Assembly (NCBI GenBank): GCA_040954595.2
Contig: CM082580.2
Coordinates: forward strand, 8,990,001 to 9,054,000
DNA from: Balanoglossus misakiensis
Taxonomy: Eukaryota > Hemichordata
DNA length: 64,000 bases
Reading direction: 5' to 3'
Part shown: in pieces, positions 52,421 to 64,000 of the stretch
How positions within the stretch are numbered: position 1 is the stretch's first letter
How the letters are laid out: each line of letters starts with the position of its first letter
Program-made: the position numbers and the translations under genes
Notes under the pieces: model-generated
Database searches by the model: none
The model's input: only the letters and a program-made list of their open reading frames with translations
Told to the model about the DNA's origin: nothing

Positions 52421-53038
52421 ACCGTAACAACTTTATTCCATTTTTTTCTATTATGAATCTCTCTGTGTTCAAACGACAAACTTGAAACTTCCCACCATAG
52501 TCAATTCTTGAAAACACGTGCATGGCATTGACTGATTACGGCACACAATATTTTCGTGTCATTACTTTTGGAAACCTAACTAAAATTCATACAAAAATGT
52601 ACTTTGGCGTGTTGTCGTGGAAACGTTGACTAGTTCCTGCCAGCCGAGTAGCAACAACAGGATATCATTAAAAGTTTCAGTTGTATTTTAGGATACGAGT
52701 TACATGTACCAGGATGTCGTTGAAGCCATGGTCGTGCGAAATGAAATTTGAAAGTGACATTTTCACGTCTATTTATTAACAGAGAAAAGAAAAATTTACG
52801 GGTATTTAACACTTCATTATTAACAGTTCGCAGCTTCACAATAGACCATTGTTTTAAATGGTATATTCCAACGTGTTCATTGAAAATGGGCACATCATAG
52901 CAATTCTATATTTAACGGGGAAAAAATCAAGGTCTAAGTTGGTGACTGTTCTATAAATACACGCATTTTGCTTTTCGCTGGTATATTACGTAACGACTCA
53001 CCAGAGCATGTAGTCTCCGTGACAAGCACGTGAACGGG
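52421..53038. other. Spacer between H2A and alkaline phosphatase
   Basis: Spacer leading to the short inverted-repeat element in front of alkaline phosphatase. No gene recognised. Confidence 0.5.
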
Positions 53039-53205
53039 CTAGACTCTCTAACAGCCCACGATTCGCTACAAGCCTACAAGGCTCTTCACTGACGGCCCTC
53101 AACCGTTTGGCAAGGGAGAAGCACCGTTTGGTGTTGTGTCCGGGCACACATGCAATCAGTCCATAAGCCTGCATGGACGACGAGAGGGGCTGTGAGAGAG
53201 TCTAG
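53039..53205. mobile_element. 167-bp MITE with 8-bp target duplication, hAT-like
   Basis: Terminal inverted repeats CTAGACTCTCTAACAGCCC (53039-53057) and GGGCTGTGAGAGAGTCTAG (53187-53205) match at 18 of 19 positions. The direct repeat TGAACGGG flanks them exactly (53031-53038 and 53206-53213). Eight-bp duplications are typical of hAT transposases. It sits about 115 bp upstream of the alkaline phosphatase start codon, in its promoter or leader. Confidence 0.8.
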
Positions 53206-53318
53206 TGAACGGGCATACTCCATTGAGCAATACTCATTGATCGTTTACGAAACAAATCTCTTGTAATCAATATAGCCACGCGGAAATACAATAAAAAATC
53301 GGCGATATCAAAAAAGAC

Positions 53319-56300
53319 ATGGGGACGGAGCTGCGCTTTAGTTTTCTGTTCGTTGTATTGTTCTGCTCTTTCTTCGCTGAAAGCTTGTCACAAGGTACGT
53401 AAACACTTATACATGTTTTCCAATTCAGCGTTTTCATAACGGAACGGATAGGCAGGGTGGGAGAGATGTTTGGCAAGTGATGTTTATGTAGGGAGGGACT
53501 GGAAAACGTGTGTTTGCAAATAGACATTAGTGTATTGTCTGTGGTTTTCATCACAGTCCCTGTAAGGGCTTTCTCACGTGAAATGATTAGGGCGCCCTTT
53601 TCGGGATTATAAAAGTTGGCAAACATTTCTTATCAGCGACTCAAATAGTTTTGCATTCACATGTGTATAAAAGGGACGGGATCACCGCACTCAATGCGTC
53701 CACAGCAGAGTGGCTAAAGGTCACAATGGCGGATTCAGTGATGTGTTTACTGTATATGTAGCTCTGGACTTATACCCAAACAGCGTATACCGTAATCTAT
53801 CCTTCGGGTTCGACCAGGAAAAAATAATTATTCTTTACAAAAAGATGAAACAATGGGGGTAAAAATGAGTCAAAGTGCCAGAAGGACCCCCTCGGACATT
53901 TATGCAAATTAGGTTCAAATAGGCTTCATGGTGCGATTGAAAATCAAGGACACATTTCGCCACTTGTCCCATTTGTTGTTCCACATCAAATAAATGGAAG
54001 ATCCGAGAAAATCCACACTTTTCCAGTTTTTGTACAGTCATCCTATAAGTATAAGCGCTTCTACGGTACCGCCTGTGAGTCTTACAGCTTTGAAACCAGT
54101 GCGTAATATACTAGTAGCATGACTCCATGCTAGTAGTAAAAGCATACCGGGATGTGGGAACGTTTTGAGTTGGTCCCTTGGGACAAAGACGTTTTTAATT
54201 TATTCACGCACAGGGATGTATTTTTAGCCAGACAATGGCAAGACCTAGTTGCCTAGCAATTATCACCATGAACTTTGCTACAAGTTTCACTACCACTTCC
54301 ACTGGGCGTCTCAATTTTTTCAGCAGAGCCCCAGCTGCAGTAAGTTCCGACTACCTCAAGGCTTTGCCTGTAGGTTTTGGGGCTCCTCATTTTACTGATG
54401 ACCATCAGCAACAAGGCAAATTGACCGTTGACTAAGCAAGGTGCTAAACATCGCTCTTTTCAGAGGGGTAATTTTACATGCAAGCTCATTAGAAACTGCC
54501 ACTTGTATCCCCTCAAACCGCGTCGGCAGAGTGCGTTTAGATCGGCGTTTAGTGCGGTGTTTCTGTTCACACGTGATTTGAATCGCTGTTTAGTGCGGCG
54601 CCCCGACCCAGGTCCCACCCCTCAACACCGTCACAAAAAAAGAGCGGCGCAGGGCCGCTCTCACCTTTTCACACGTGGCACTTACAAATTAACGCCGCCC
54701 TAGCACCGCCGCTGGGGCGGCGTTGACGGCACGTGAGAAAGGGGTATGTGATAGAGGGAATGTTTTTGCATCATCTCAGGAGCGCTGTCCTAGCATTTCA
54801 AGCTGTTCTTCTCTTTACATATAAGCGTACACACACTTCTTTTTGTGAATATTTTATATGGACTATATAATGCCTCCGGGGATTATCGAACATTTTGGAG
54901 GAACAGATTCCGAGGGGATAAAATCTGCCAAACGGAGACAAAGCACACCCTTAGGGTGAAACATGGACAATTGTGATATACATAAGATATTTAACATTTC
55001 ATCATAAAATTTGCAATGTGTTATACATCTAATGGAAAATAGATATTTTATGTATATAGCAGAGCGATTATTATATATTCATATTTTTTATTTCACAGCC
55101 GCAGGGGTGTGGAATCGATTGGCCAAGGAAGACCTCGAGAAGGCGCTGAAGCTAGAAGAACTGAACACGAACACAGCTAAGAATGTTGTGGTGTTCCTTG
55201 GAGACGGCCTGGGAATTCCGACGATCACGTCAGCCAGAATCTTCAAGGGTCAGCTGGATGGCAAAACCGGCGAAGAGAACTCCTTGACCTTGGAGACGCT
55301 GCCACGCTCTTGCCTCATAAAGGTTTGTGTCACTGGGGTTGTGTCGAAGAAAAGCCGGAGTATTTGTCATCGGGTAGTCGCAATTCTCCAAAAGGGGATT
55401 GTGCAATTTCTTTGGAAAATGACAGTTTCTTGTTTGTTTTTTTCACCGCGAAGCATGTGGAAAACGTCGTTAATTATAGCACAGCCCAGGTATATGAAAT
55501 GCATTTCTGTAACGCTTGTTGTGCCGTTCCCCTATGTGGAGGGAATGTGATTGTTGGACTATTGTTGTATCTAGCGGATACCATAGACAACCGTTCCAAC
55601 ATTTTCATGCACATTATATTTTAACAGACGTACAACACCGACTATCAGGTACCCGACTCTGCCGGCACGGCCACCGCCATCCTCAGCGGTGTCAAGACAA
55701 AAGTCGGTGTGCTTGGTTTGGACGAATCGGCGACCAGGGGAGACTGCAGCTCGGCCAAGACAGCAGAAATTGATTCGGTGTTTGATATTGCGATTCGCCA
55801 AGGTGGGTACTTCTCTCTTTCCCAAAGTCGTCAACACCGAATGCCGGTAAAGGTAACGGAAATGTGCATGAGAATGAGAAACGTCATCGGGTACTCTATG
55901 AGGACGACCGGGACACTTGGCTTTTTTTTTTATTGCGCATTCTGTGTCGATTTTTTATTTCAGGTAAATCTGCTGGCATAGTGACCACAACTAGAGTTAC
56001 CCACGCGTCTCCGGCTAGTGTATACGCTCACAGCGCCGACCGAAACTGGGAAAATTCTGCTCAGGGAGACTGTGTGGACATAGCTGCCCAGTTGATTGAA
56101 CGGACTGCTGACTTTCAGGTGAGTTGCATGTAACCCTGTATACGTGGTGGGTATAATCCACTGCAGGGAAAGGCTAGCTATATATTCATGTGAATGGCGC
56201 ATCCATACAATTCTTTTGATTCAAGAACTATATCTCCTCCTGACGTCATTTTTTTTCGAATGGGACACAGGTGGTGTTGGGTGGTGGTCGAAGAGAGTTC

Positions 56301-59300
56301 ATGACGAACGCAACAGAAGACCCAGAGAGCAGTTCTTCGAAAGGACTCCGCCACGACGGGCGAGATCTGATTGGTGAATGGAGGAACAACGTGCCGCAAG
56401 GTTTAACAGGGAAGTACGTGTGGAAGAAGGACGACTTTGACGCCATCGACGCCGCAAAAACACCAGCATAACCTAAAACGAAGGAAACCGAAGGAAACCG
56501 AAGGACACTGATTTTTCCATATTTTAGTGCGAAGGACACGGTTTTCTGTATGCTAGAGGCCGAAGGACTGGTTTAGCTTCGAATTAAACGCCGAAGGACG
56601 GGTGTAGCTCCGTAATTTTGGCCGAAGGAAAGCGAAGGACGCTGATTTATCCGTATTTTAGTGCGAAGGACGTGGTTTTCTCTATGCTGGGGGCCGAAGG
56701 ACTGGTTTAGTTCGGTAATTAAAGCTTAAGGACGGGTGTAGCTCCGTAATTTTGGCCGAAGGAAACCGAAGGACGCTGATTTATCCCTATTTTCGGCCGA
56801 AGGACGAGGTTTTCTGTATGCTAGAGGCCGAAGGACAAGTGTAGCTCAGTAATTTAGGGCGAAGGAAACCGAAGGACGCCGATTTATCCCTATTTTCGGC
56901 CGAAGGACGAGGTTTTCTGTATGCTAGAGGCCGAAGGACAAGTGTAGCTCAGTAATTTAGGGCGAAGGAAACCGAAGGACAGTCATATTTCCATTTTTTA
57001 GGGCGAAGGAAAAGGAAGGACAGTCATATTTCCATATTTTAGGGCGAAGGACACGATTCTCTCACGATTATCAGAGACTTGGCGTCAGCTAGTACACGTC
57101 TGACCAGAGTTACTGATATCAATGTCGAGATCTTAAGTAGAGTGTCATGTTTACACGAAACAAAACTAAACAAACATACCTCATAGAAATGCTATCACTA
57201 ATTCTACGTAACAATACTTTTGAATTAAACACCAAATTCTACAAGCAAACATGCAGTTGTACCGTGGGCTCAAATGCTTCACCGGGAATAGCCGACATTA
57301 CGTTCCATGAACTGGAAATGAAAAACAACTGACAAAAAACGATCTCAACACAAGATCACACTATTGATATCCTAATTCCGAGATACAGAGAGATGGATAC
57401 TAATGTCCTTCTCCCTAAAATATGGAGAATCACTGTCCTTCGCTTTCCTGAGTTAGGTGCGGAATTGTGTCTTATCATGCTCTTTTTACGTCCATGGTCT
57501 TATTGAAGGGGCATTTCTAAACTACATGTATTGTCTAAGGAAGCTAATTTAGCTAATAATGATAAACACGGCTTTTTTCAAGATAATTATCACTTTCTAA
57601 ATATCGTTCTAAACTTTCTAAACTAGCAGCAGTTTAGAAAGTTGGACTACTTGGGCGTTTACAAATGTACGGCGTACACTTTGGAAGTAGGCTTGGAATG
57701 AAGAGAGAGACGGGATGGCCAGTACTTCGGTGGGAAGTCAAATGTGATCTTTGTTTTATTTTAACAGTATATATAGTCGAAGTTCTAACTCTGACATTTT
57801 ACAACACCTCATAATGGTAGAACAATGGTGTTAAGACATTGATTAACCTGAGACTTCAGTCGTTGCACAGAACAATGGTGTCATACAAACGAAGCCCATA
57901 TCTCAATAAACTGAGAGGAGTTTTGAGATAAGGCTTGATTTGGGCAATAAACGATTCCCAACATTCTCCCGTCCGCAAATATTGAAATTGAAATGCACCA
58001 ATTGAAATCATACATGAAAATTCCGCAAATATTGGAATGGAAATACAGCACTTATATCGTCGGCAGAAAATTTTAGTCGGGGGGGGGGGGCTTTCTAAAC
58101 TGTGGCTAATTTATAAATTTAGAACGATATTTAGAAAGCGATAATTATCGTAGTGATAATTATCCTTAAAACTTAGATAGTTTAGAACTATTTAGCTACA
58201 GCTAATTTAGCTTTCTACACTTGTAGCTAAACTTTCTAAAAACGATAAAACACAATTCCGCACCTTACTGGCTTCCCTTCGCCCTAAAATATGGAGATAT
58301 GAGCGTCCTTCGCTTTCCTTCGGCCTAAATTACGGAGCTACATCCGTCCTTCGGCGTTTAATTCGAAGCTAAACCAGTCCTTCGGCCACCAGCATACAGA
58401 AAACCACGTCCTTCGCACTAAAATACGGATAAATCAGCGTCCTTCGGTTTCCTTCGGCAAAAATTACGGAGCTACACTTGTCCTTCGGCCTCTAGCATAC
58501 AGAAAACCTCGTCCTTCGGCCGAAAATAGGGAAAAATCAGTGTCCTTCGGTTTCCTTCGGCCAAAATTACGGAGCTACACCCGTCCTTAAGCTTTAATTA
58601 CCGAACTAAACCTGTCCTTCGGCCACCAGCATAATTAATTACCGAACTAAACCTATCCTTCGGCCACCAGCATACAGAAAACCACGTCCTTCGCACTAAA
58701 ATACGGATAAATCAGCGTCCTTCGGTTTCCTTCGGCAAAAATTAAGGAGCTACACCCGTCCTTTGGCTTTAATTACTGAGCTAAACCTGTCCTTCGGCCT
58801 CTAGCATACAGAAAACCGTGTCCTTCGCACTAAAATATGGAAAAATCAGTGTCCTTCGCTTTCCTTCGGCCAAAATTACGGAGCTGAACCCGTCCCGCGG
58901 CTTTAATTACCGAACTAAACCTGTCCTTCGGCCACCAGCATAATTAATTACCGAACTAGACCTATCCTTCGGCCACCAGCATAGAGAAAACCTTTTCCTT
59001 CGCACTTAAATATGGATAAATCAGCGTCCTTCGCTTTCCTTCGGCGTTTAATTCGAAGCTAAACCAGTCCTTCGGCCACCAGCATAGAGAAAACCCTTTC
59101 CTTCGCACTAAAATATGGAAAAAACAGTGTCCTTCAGTTTCCTTCGGTTTCCTTCGGTTTCCTTCGTTTTAGTCTCACCCCAAACACCGACTATCTCCTT
59201 GGTAAGATGTCGTATCTGCCGCCCCTATTACTGACTTCACTAATAAAACGTTCACTGGAAAAATGATATCATGATATCTCATCGAGTTCTTATGATACTA

Positions 59301-61093
59301 TAGGAGCTCCAAATTTGGGTTCGTTTTGTTTCTCTTCCCCACGAAAACCTAGACCAAAAAGCGATAAGAAACACAGACACAGAAAGTCATGTGATCGATG
59401 ATACAGACAGGCAGACAGACGGAGACAGACAGACAACTTCGAATCTGACTAATTTCTGTATTTCAGGTCTCTTTGAGCACAGTCACATGCAATACGAAGC
59501 CGACAGAGTCAACGACATTGCCGGGGAACCTAGCCTCGCAGAAATGACGGAAAAGGCCATACGGATACTGAGCAGGAACAACAAAGGATTCTTTCTCTTC
59601 GTTGAAGGTAAACCTCTTCTCTCCTGCAGATGCTGCGCAGTCAGTCTCGGCAAAGAGTGTACTATTATTTCCGCGAAAGCCCCTTACAAATATTACTTCT
59701 ATTCAGTATTCAGTACACAATTGCACAATTCTATCTTTTTAAACGGTTTCTATATCTCGGATTGACCATGCACACGTACACACAGGCGGAAGAATCGACC
59801 ACGCCCACCACGATACGAGGGCTTACGGCGCCCTCACCGACACGATTGCCTTTGACGAAGCAGTGAAGATTGCCATGGAGATGACAGCCGCAGCTAAAGA
59901 CACGTTGGTGATTGTGACAGCTGATCACGGCCATGTTAATACAATCAGTGGTTTCCCAAAGAGAGGAAACCCGATTTTAGGTAGGTAAAATGATTGCTTG
60001 AAAATAATGAACCAAACAATGAAATGTGCGATCTTATGGCGATGGTCCCAAGTGGACGTCATGAGCAATGAGCGGATATTAGATGGGCTTCCTGTCGCAG
60101 CCAATTAGTATTCCGAACCTTTTATAGCTTGTGATAAAATAATGTAGGAGAGTCTTAACCTTATGTTACACTATACTTTCAAGGGGTGACTGGTCAAAAG
60201 GCAGAAGACGGCCTCCCCTACACAACAATCGGTTATGCCAATGGACCTGGCGGAATATACGTCGAACAAACTTTCGAAAACAATGGTACCCGGCCAAATA
60301 TTACCAGCGTTGATACAGGTAAAATTAAGTCAATCATTTGTTTTATCTTTGAGATGGCGATGCATGTTACCTGTACGATTTTCTTTTCAATTTTTAATGT
60401 TTAATTTTTATTGATTTTCTCTAGTTAGCAGTAGGTTGTTCCCGGTCAATACCAGTTTTTTTTATCGATATTGTCACCAAACATCTTTTCGTCTGTAGGA
60501 GCTGCCGGCTACATACAACAGGCCCTCGTCCCCTTGAACTGGGAGACCCACAGTGGCGAAGACATTTCGCTTCACGCTGATGGGCCTTATTCTCATCTGT
60601 TTCAAAACGTCCACGAACAGAACTACATCGCTCACGTCATCAAGTATGCAGCCTGCCTTGGTGAATATGAACACCGTTGCGGAGATACTTCAACAGGTGG
60701 GTGTCGATACGTCCGACGTATGAATCTTGGATTGGATGACCAGAACTCCAGATTTTGTTGTTGTTGTTGTTGTGTTTTTTTCCACAGAGAAATCATCCAT
60801 ATTTCTTCAAAATACAACATGTACAGTATTCAATTTCATGGTATTCTGCGAACAGAGAAATTCTCGGTGAAAGCATCAGCGTACTGGGTGATTAATTTTC
60901 AAAACGCGTTATTTTTTATTTGAGACTTTCTAAAAAGTCTTGCGTGTAAATTCCTTCATCGTATATCTTATTTATTTATCTTCTGTACGCTTGTTTTTTT
61001 TCTCCAGCGCCCAGAAGTTCGTCCTCTATCGTTACGATCATCTATCTAGCTGTTGCCACATCGATGCAGTTGGCCTTATACACAGTGCAATGA
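53319..61093 (+). CDS. Alkaline phosphatase, GPI-type, exon 5 interrupted by a transposon
   Basis: Exons 53319-53394 (signal peptide, [20 protein letters not shown]), 55099-55322, 55628-55802, 55964-56118, 56271-56464 plus 59181-59201 (one exon split by the element), 59467-59607, 59786-59980, 60184-60318, 60499-60696 and 61008-61093. Borders and phases agree outside exon 5, and the intact protein would be about 530 residues, normal for animal enzymes. Catalytic features are present: metal ligand block FLGDG, phosphorylated Ser in [30 protein letters not shown] and ETHSGED. The C-terminus is hydrophobic ([20 protein letters not shown]), as expected for a GPI signal. The enzyme hydrolyses phosphomonoesters at the outer cell surface using two Zn and one Mg. 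In this sequence the insertion puts a stop four codons after the last normal ones, and the two halves of exon 5 are also out of register by one base in an A-rich stretch, so this allele is predicted to be null unless the element is spliced out. Confidence 0.9.
56465..59180. mobile_element. Foldback DNA transposon, copy 2 (2.7 kb), inside alkaline phosphatase exon 5
   Basis: Same ends as copy 1 (AGCATAACCTAAAACGAAGG and CCTTCGTTTTAGTCTCACCC) and a core that differs from copy 1 by only a handful of substitutions over about 1.2 kb. The arms are shorter than in copy 1, so whole subrepeat blocks have been lost or gained. The target duplication is imperfect: AAACACC occurs directly before the element and, after one extra C, directly after it. 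It lies in the same orientation as the host gene. The right end supplies a strong polypyrimidine-AG sequence (TTTCCTTCGTTTTAG) next to the exon remnant. Confidence 0.88.
57147..57332 (+). pseudogene. Penelope-type reverse-transcriptase fragment inside foldback copy 2
   Basis: 61 codons, identical to the fragment at 18693-18878 except for one residue (Thr for Asn in the FELN-x-KFYKQ segment). It keeps [10 protein letters not shown] and HELE but lacks a catalytic YxDD motif. Confidence 0.6.
59403..59437. repeat. (GACA)n-like tract in an alkaline phosphatase intron
   Basis: Imperfect GACA/GACG repeats just before the acceptor of the exon at 59467. Confidence 0.7.
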
Positions 61094-61350
61094 ATCCTCG
61101 AGTTGTTTGACGTCTCTCTTCTGGTACTCTATGTGTGTGTCTACGAAGTCGTTGGGTGCATACACGCTGGCATCGAACAGACTTGAAGTTCTTGCCAAAT
61201 TTACTTTTGTGTGTTTGTGTGTCGTGCTTCTGGACGTTTCACTTTCTGGTCAAGTTGGGGAAACAGAACTTTATTAAAAGTCCACATTTCCTTTAATATT
61301 TATTTTAAGTAAATTTTGCCTTCCCACATTCCCTGAGTGTTTCGTTGAGC

Positions 61351-61356
61351 AATAAA
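61351..61356 (+). terminator. Polyadenylation signal of alkaline phosphatase
   Basis: AATAAA lies 258 bp after the stop codon. Confidence 0.55.
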
Positions 61357-61959
61357 GTTATAATTATGAAACCTCCCACATAACTATTGTTACTAGTGAT
61401 ATATATTTCTGAAACCACTCAGTATTTTGCTGGACCTTGCCTTCTCTCAAAAATACGATTTTTTTCTTGGCTGATGCTTTGTAATGTAACCAACGCGTTG
61501 ACAATAATCCGCCTCGTCACCTCATCTGCCAGCTCGACTCGATCTCACGCAAGCAGAGCATGTCATAGGTCAAAGTTCACAACCTTCAATATGGTGGGCG
61601 TGAACAGCACAGGCGATACGAAGAGGACGAAAAGTGGCCTATCGTAACCGCAGGGCGCAGTCACGGTCGCCATTCTTTATCGCCAAGTGAAACTCATCAC
61701 CTGAGGTTTCAGCAAGGTAAATGTAAAACAGTGGTTCTGTTTGTGATAGTCGAATAATAGCTCGAGGTTTTGCCTAGTGTAGTCTGTCTGCTGGTCGGTC
61801 GGGCTTCTGTAGTAGAACTCCCCCCCCCCCCCCCGTTAGCCCTATCAGGTCAACCATTCATGGACGTAAAAAGAGACGTCCTCTTTTTACGTCTATGGGT
61901 CAACTGAGTCTCTTAATTTGATGCCAGGACGTCTTTTTTCATGACAGGTGTTCGTCACA
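61357..61959. other. Spacer between alkaline phosphatase and the sulfotransferase relic
   Basis: No exon recognised. It holds a (C)15 run at 61820-61834 and a perfect 12-bp hairpin at 61864-61892. Confidence 0.5.
61864..61892. repeat. Perfect 12-bp hairpin
   Basis: ACGTAAAAAGAG and its exact reverse complement CTCTTTTTACGT enclose a five-base loop (ACGTC). Confidence 0.85.
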
Positions 61960-62734
61960 ATGCCACCACGACGTGTAATGATTTGGGAATGATTTGGGGT
62001 TACCAACGAACACTTTCCACTGTCTTTCACCTTTCTTTGGCAAGCAGACGACAGACTAAACCATTCCACGAACTCTACAGCATCGCCTACTTCTTTGGCG
62101 AAAACGGAAATCGCGGGGTCCTCGTTCCAGGGTACACTTTCGAGCGAGCGAAGAGCACGCTCGAGGCAGATTATCCGGGAAAAGATGCTGTAATATGCAA
62201 AGACATTGCTCATGTTTTGGAGGGTAAATACAGTCGTCTGCCGGAGAAATACGTGCACACATTCATAATTCGAGACCCGCGGAGGAGTGTTTCCAGCCTT
62301 TGCAAGGCCTTGAAAGACGAAAAACAGCCCTTGGCATCGAACCTCGCACCGACCGGGGGCGTGGGGCAGCTATACGATCTACACAATACGTCACAAGCGA
62401 GCTGAAGCAGAGCAGCGTCGTCATAGATTCTTGCGATCTCTCGCACCACCCGGAAGATGTGATCCGCCAGTTCTGCGATGCAGTCGGCCTCCCTTTCCAG
62501 GACAGCTACCTGAGATGGCATCCCGGGAACGTGGACCACTGGCACGAGGTTTTCAAGCGCGAAACCTTCTTCAACGCCTGGTATGCGAATGCCGCGTCGA
62601 GTACGCACTTTAAACCTCTGTCCGACAGAGAGAAATCGGTAGACCTCTCTTCTCTTCCCAAGGTTGCGCAGAAAGAAATTGAAGCAGCTCTGCCGTATTT
62701 CAGTGAACTCTACAAGAATCGAATGAAACCATAA
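61960..62734 (+). pseudogene. P-loop sulfotransferase-like gene with two frameshifts
   Basis: An intronless stretch of about 258 codons. ATG at 61960 opens MPPRRVMIW and would lead into the PAPS-binding 5'-phosphosulfate loop (GYQRTLSTVF). An 11-bp tandem duplication (61978-61988 and 61989-61999) shifts the frame and gives an immediate TGA. The body continues with ADYPGKDAVICKDIAHVLEG and HTFIIRDPRRSVSSL, the 3'-phosphate-binding R...S motif. Near 62375-62390 the frame changes again by one base: GQLYDL is read in one frame, QYVTSELKQSSVVIDSCDL in the next. The C-terminus runs to NRMKP and a stop at 62732-62734. The family transfers sulfate from PAPS; close relatives are abundant in amphioxus and other marine invertebrates. 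Two independent lesions favour a pseudogene over sequencing error. An intron-containing parent would make this a retrocopy, but no poly(A) tract is visible. Confidence 0.75.
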
Positions 62735-64000
62735 GCAATACTTATGTGATCGAACGTCATAATTATAAACTTCAGAAGTAACGAGAACGTAAAATAATAA
62801 ATACAATATTTATTCGCACATTCCAAGAAGCCTGCGATAATTCATACTTTGAAATCTTCTTATTCAGGACTGTAAATGTACCTTGGGGCAAGGCAAGAAC
62901 TATGCAATGTACCTTATACGAAGAAAAAAATATTACAGAATCAGCCCAGACAACCACATTGATGTCCAGGTGCTGAAGTCCATATAAACGCCCCGGGTGC
63001 TACAGTCTGTCTAAACAGTGCAGGTTGAATGTACACGCATGTGCACTTTCAAGTTCCTGGTCACCTGTGGGCATCATGTTGAAGTGACCCTCTTGGTTAC
63101 AATCGAAACTCCTCAGTATACTGGTCGATTTTCTCGATGCTGCACGGTGTGAATTCAGTATGAATATTTATTGGGGGAGGGGGCTCTGTGTTTTGTTTTG
63201 CTCGGACGCCGATCAGCAGTTGCTACGGCCCATTCAGAGGACGACAATGCGACTAATTATTGTGTAACTCGTATTTGTTGTTGACCATCACCTAAATAAT
63301 GGAAAGTGAGCGCAACCATTCGCAGTCGGGGGACTGCTGAAACGAACGGGCATGCAAAGTATCGGAAACAAATAATTCTATGACATGATGGATACAAATT
63401 AACCCCAGAGTGTTCAAGTTTAGAATTGGCAACTGGAAGAAGTCTAGTCTGAATACTATTTCAATGGGTTCATAGTTTGATCGAACGCACAAAAATATAG
63501 CGACAGAAACGTATCAAACACAACCAACCTCTGGAAAATGGTTTGTACTAATTCCCTGAATCCTCCTGAATACCATCGGTGTCTTACCGTTCCGGGAGAA
63601 GGGTCGGACCATTTGATTTCCCGAGCGGGGATCTTGAAAATATCGCAAGAAAATAATAGAATATACTTTAGACAAAATAATTATCTGCTTCTATATGTAA
63701 ATCGTACAGATACCTTCAATTTGTGTCATATAATCACGGAGCGTAATACAGTGAACTGCTTCACTGCGTAATGTAGTGGCAATTAATTTGGAGATGGTCA
63801 CTCCCTCGTCAAAATACCCTCAAATGTCATTTCAGAACTCCTTGCACGTCGACTCTTTAAAAAAAATGATTATCACTTTTTAAATGTCGATTATGATTAT
63901 TTGTAGTTTTAGATTGAGTACAACCTCCACCTGTGTGCATGATGGGGATTTTTTTACACCTCATCACACCCCTCACGACTTCAACTGACCCTACCCTCGC
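62735..64000. other. Right end of the window, no gene recognised
   Basis: AATAAA occurs near 62797. I find no frame with family motifs or splice structure in the rest. Confidence 0.5.

Noticed and set aside
53039-53205. Structured small non-coding RNA
   Set aside because: The strong pairing is explained by terminal inverted repeats, and the exact 8-bp flanking duplication identifies a MITE.

Overview
This is metazoan nuclear DNA, most likely from a marine invertebrate. Every protein-coding gene except the GPCR, the three histones and one sulfotransferase relic is split by GT-AG introns. The histone genes end in the animal replication-dependent stem-loop plus purine-rich downstream element. 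Introns and spacers carry microsatellites, G/C homopolymers and several families of terminal-inverted-repeat elements. The protein set (BAF60, a VOPP1/WBP1-type protein, alkaline phosphatase, core histones, PAN/EGF secreted proteins, a P-loop sulfotransferase) fits an invertebrate deuterostome such as a hemichordate, amphioxus or echinoderm. I cannot fix the phylum from sequence alone.

Layout. 0.4-2.4 kb: the last five exons of a SMARCD/BAF60 gene (+), cut by the window edge. 5.5-10.5 kb: a five-exon VOPP1/WBP1-like membrane protein (-). 10.95-11.39 kb: a 121-bp tandem array carrying a CRE, a GC box and an octamer. 17.5-21.3 kb: a 3.8-kb foldback transposon whose arms are built from 268-bp higher-order repeats. 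23.5-25.4 kb: a single-exon divergent GPCR with a very long third cytoplasmic loop. 26.9-38.4 kb: mostly non-coding, with a few minus-strand exon candidates. 34.2-44.6 and 46.5-49.5 kb: two tandem paralogues with identical intron phases, encoding signal peptide, PAN/apple, EGF-like and two PCSK9-C-terminal-like modules. The first carries a second type of foldback element in an intron. 50.0-52.4 kb: histones H4 (+), H2B (-) and H2A (+). 53.3-61.1 kb: a ten-exon GPI-type alkaline phosphatase (+) whose fifth exon is split by a second, 2.7-kb copy of the foldback element. 61.96-62.73 kb: a broken intronless sulfotransferase. 62.7-64 kb: nothing recognisable.

How the parts relate. H2B and H2A share a 321-bp divergent promoter with TATA boxes, an ATTGG box and the H2B octamer. 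The two PAN/EGF genes clearly arose by tandem duplication. The two foldback copies have nearly identical cores, so the family moved recently, and one copy appears to have disabled the alkaline phosphatase gene on this haplotype. The core of the element contains a decayed Penelope-type reverse-transcriptase fragment. The other genes look like unrelated neighbours rather than one pathway.
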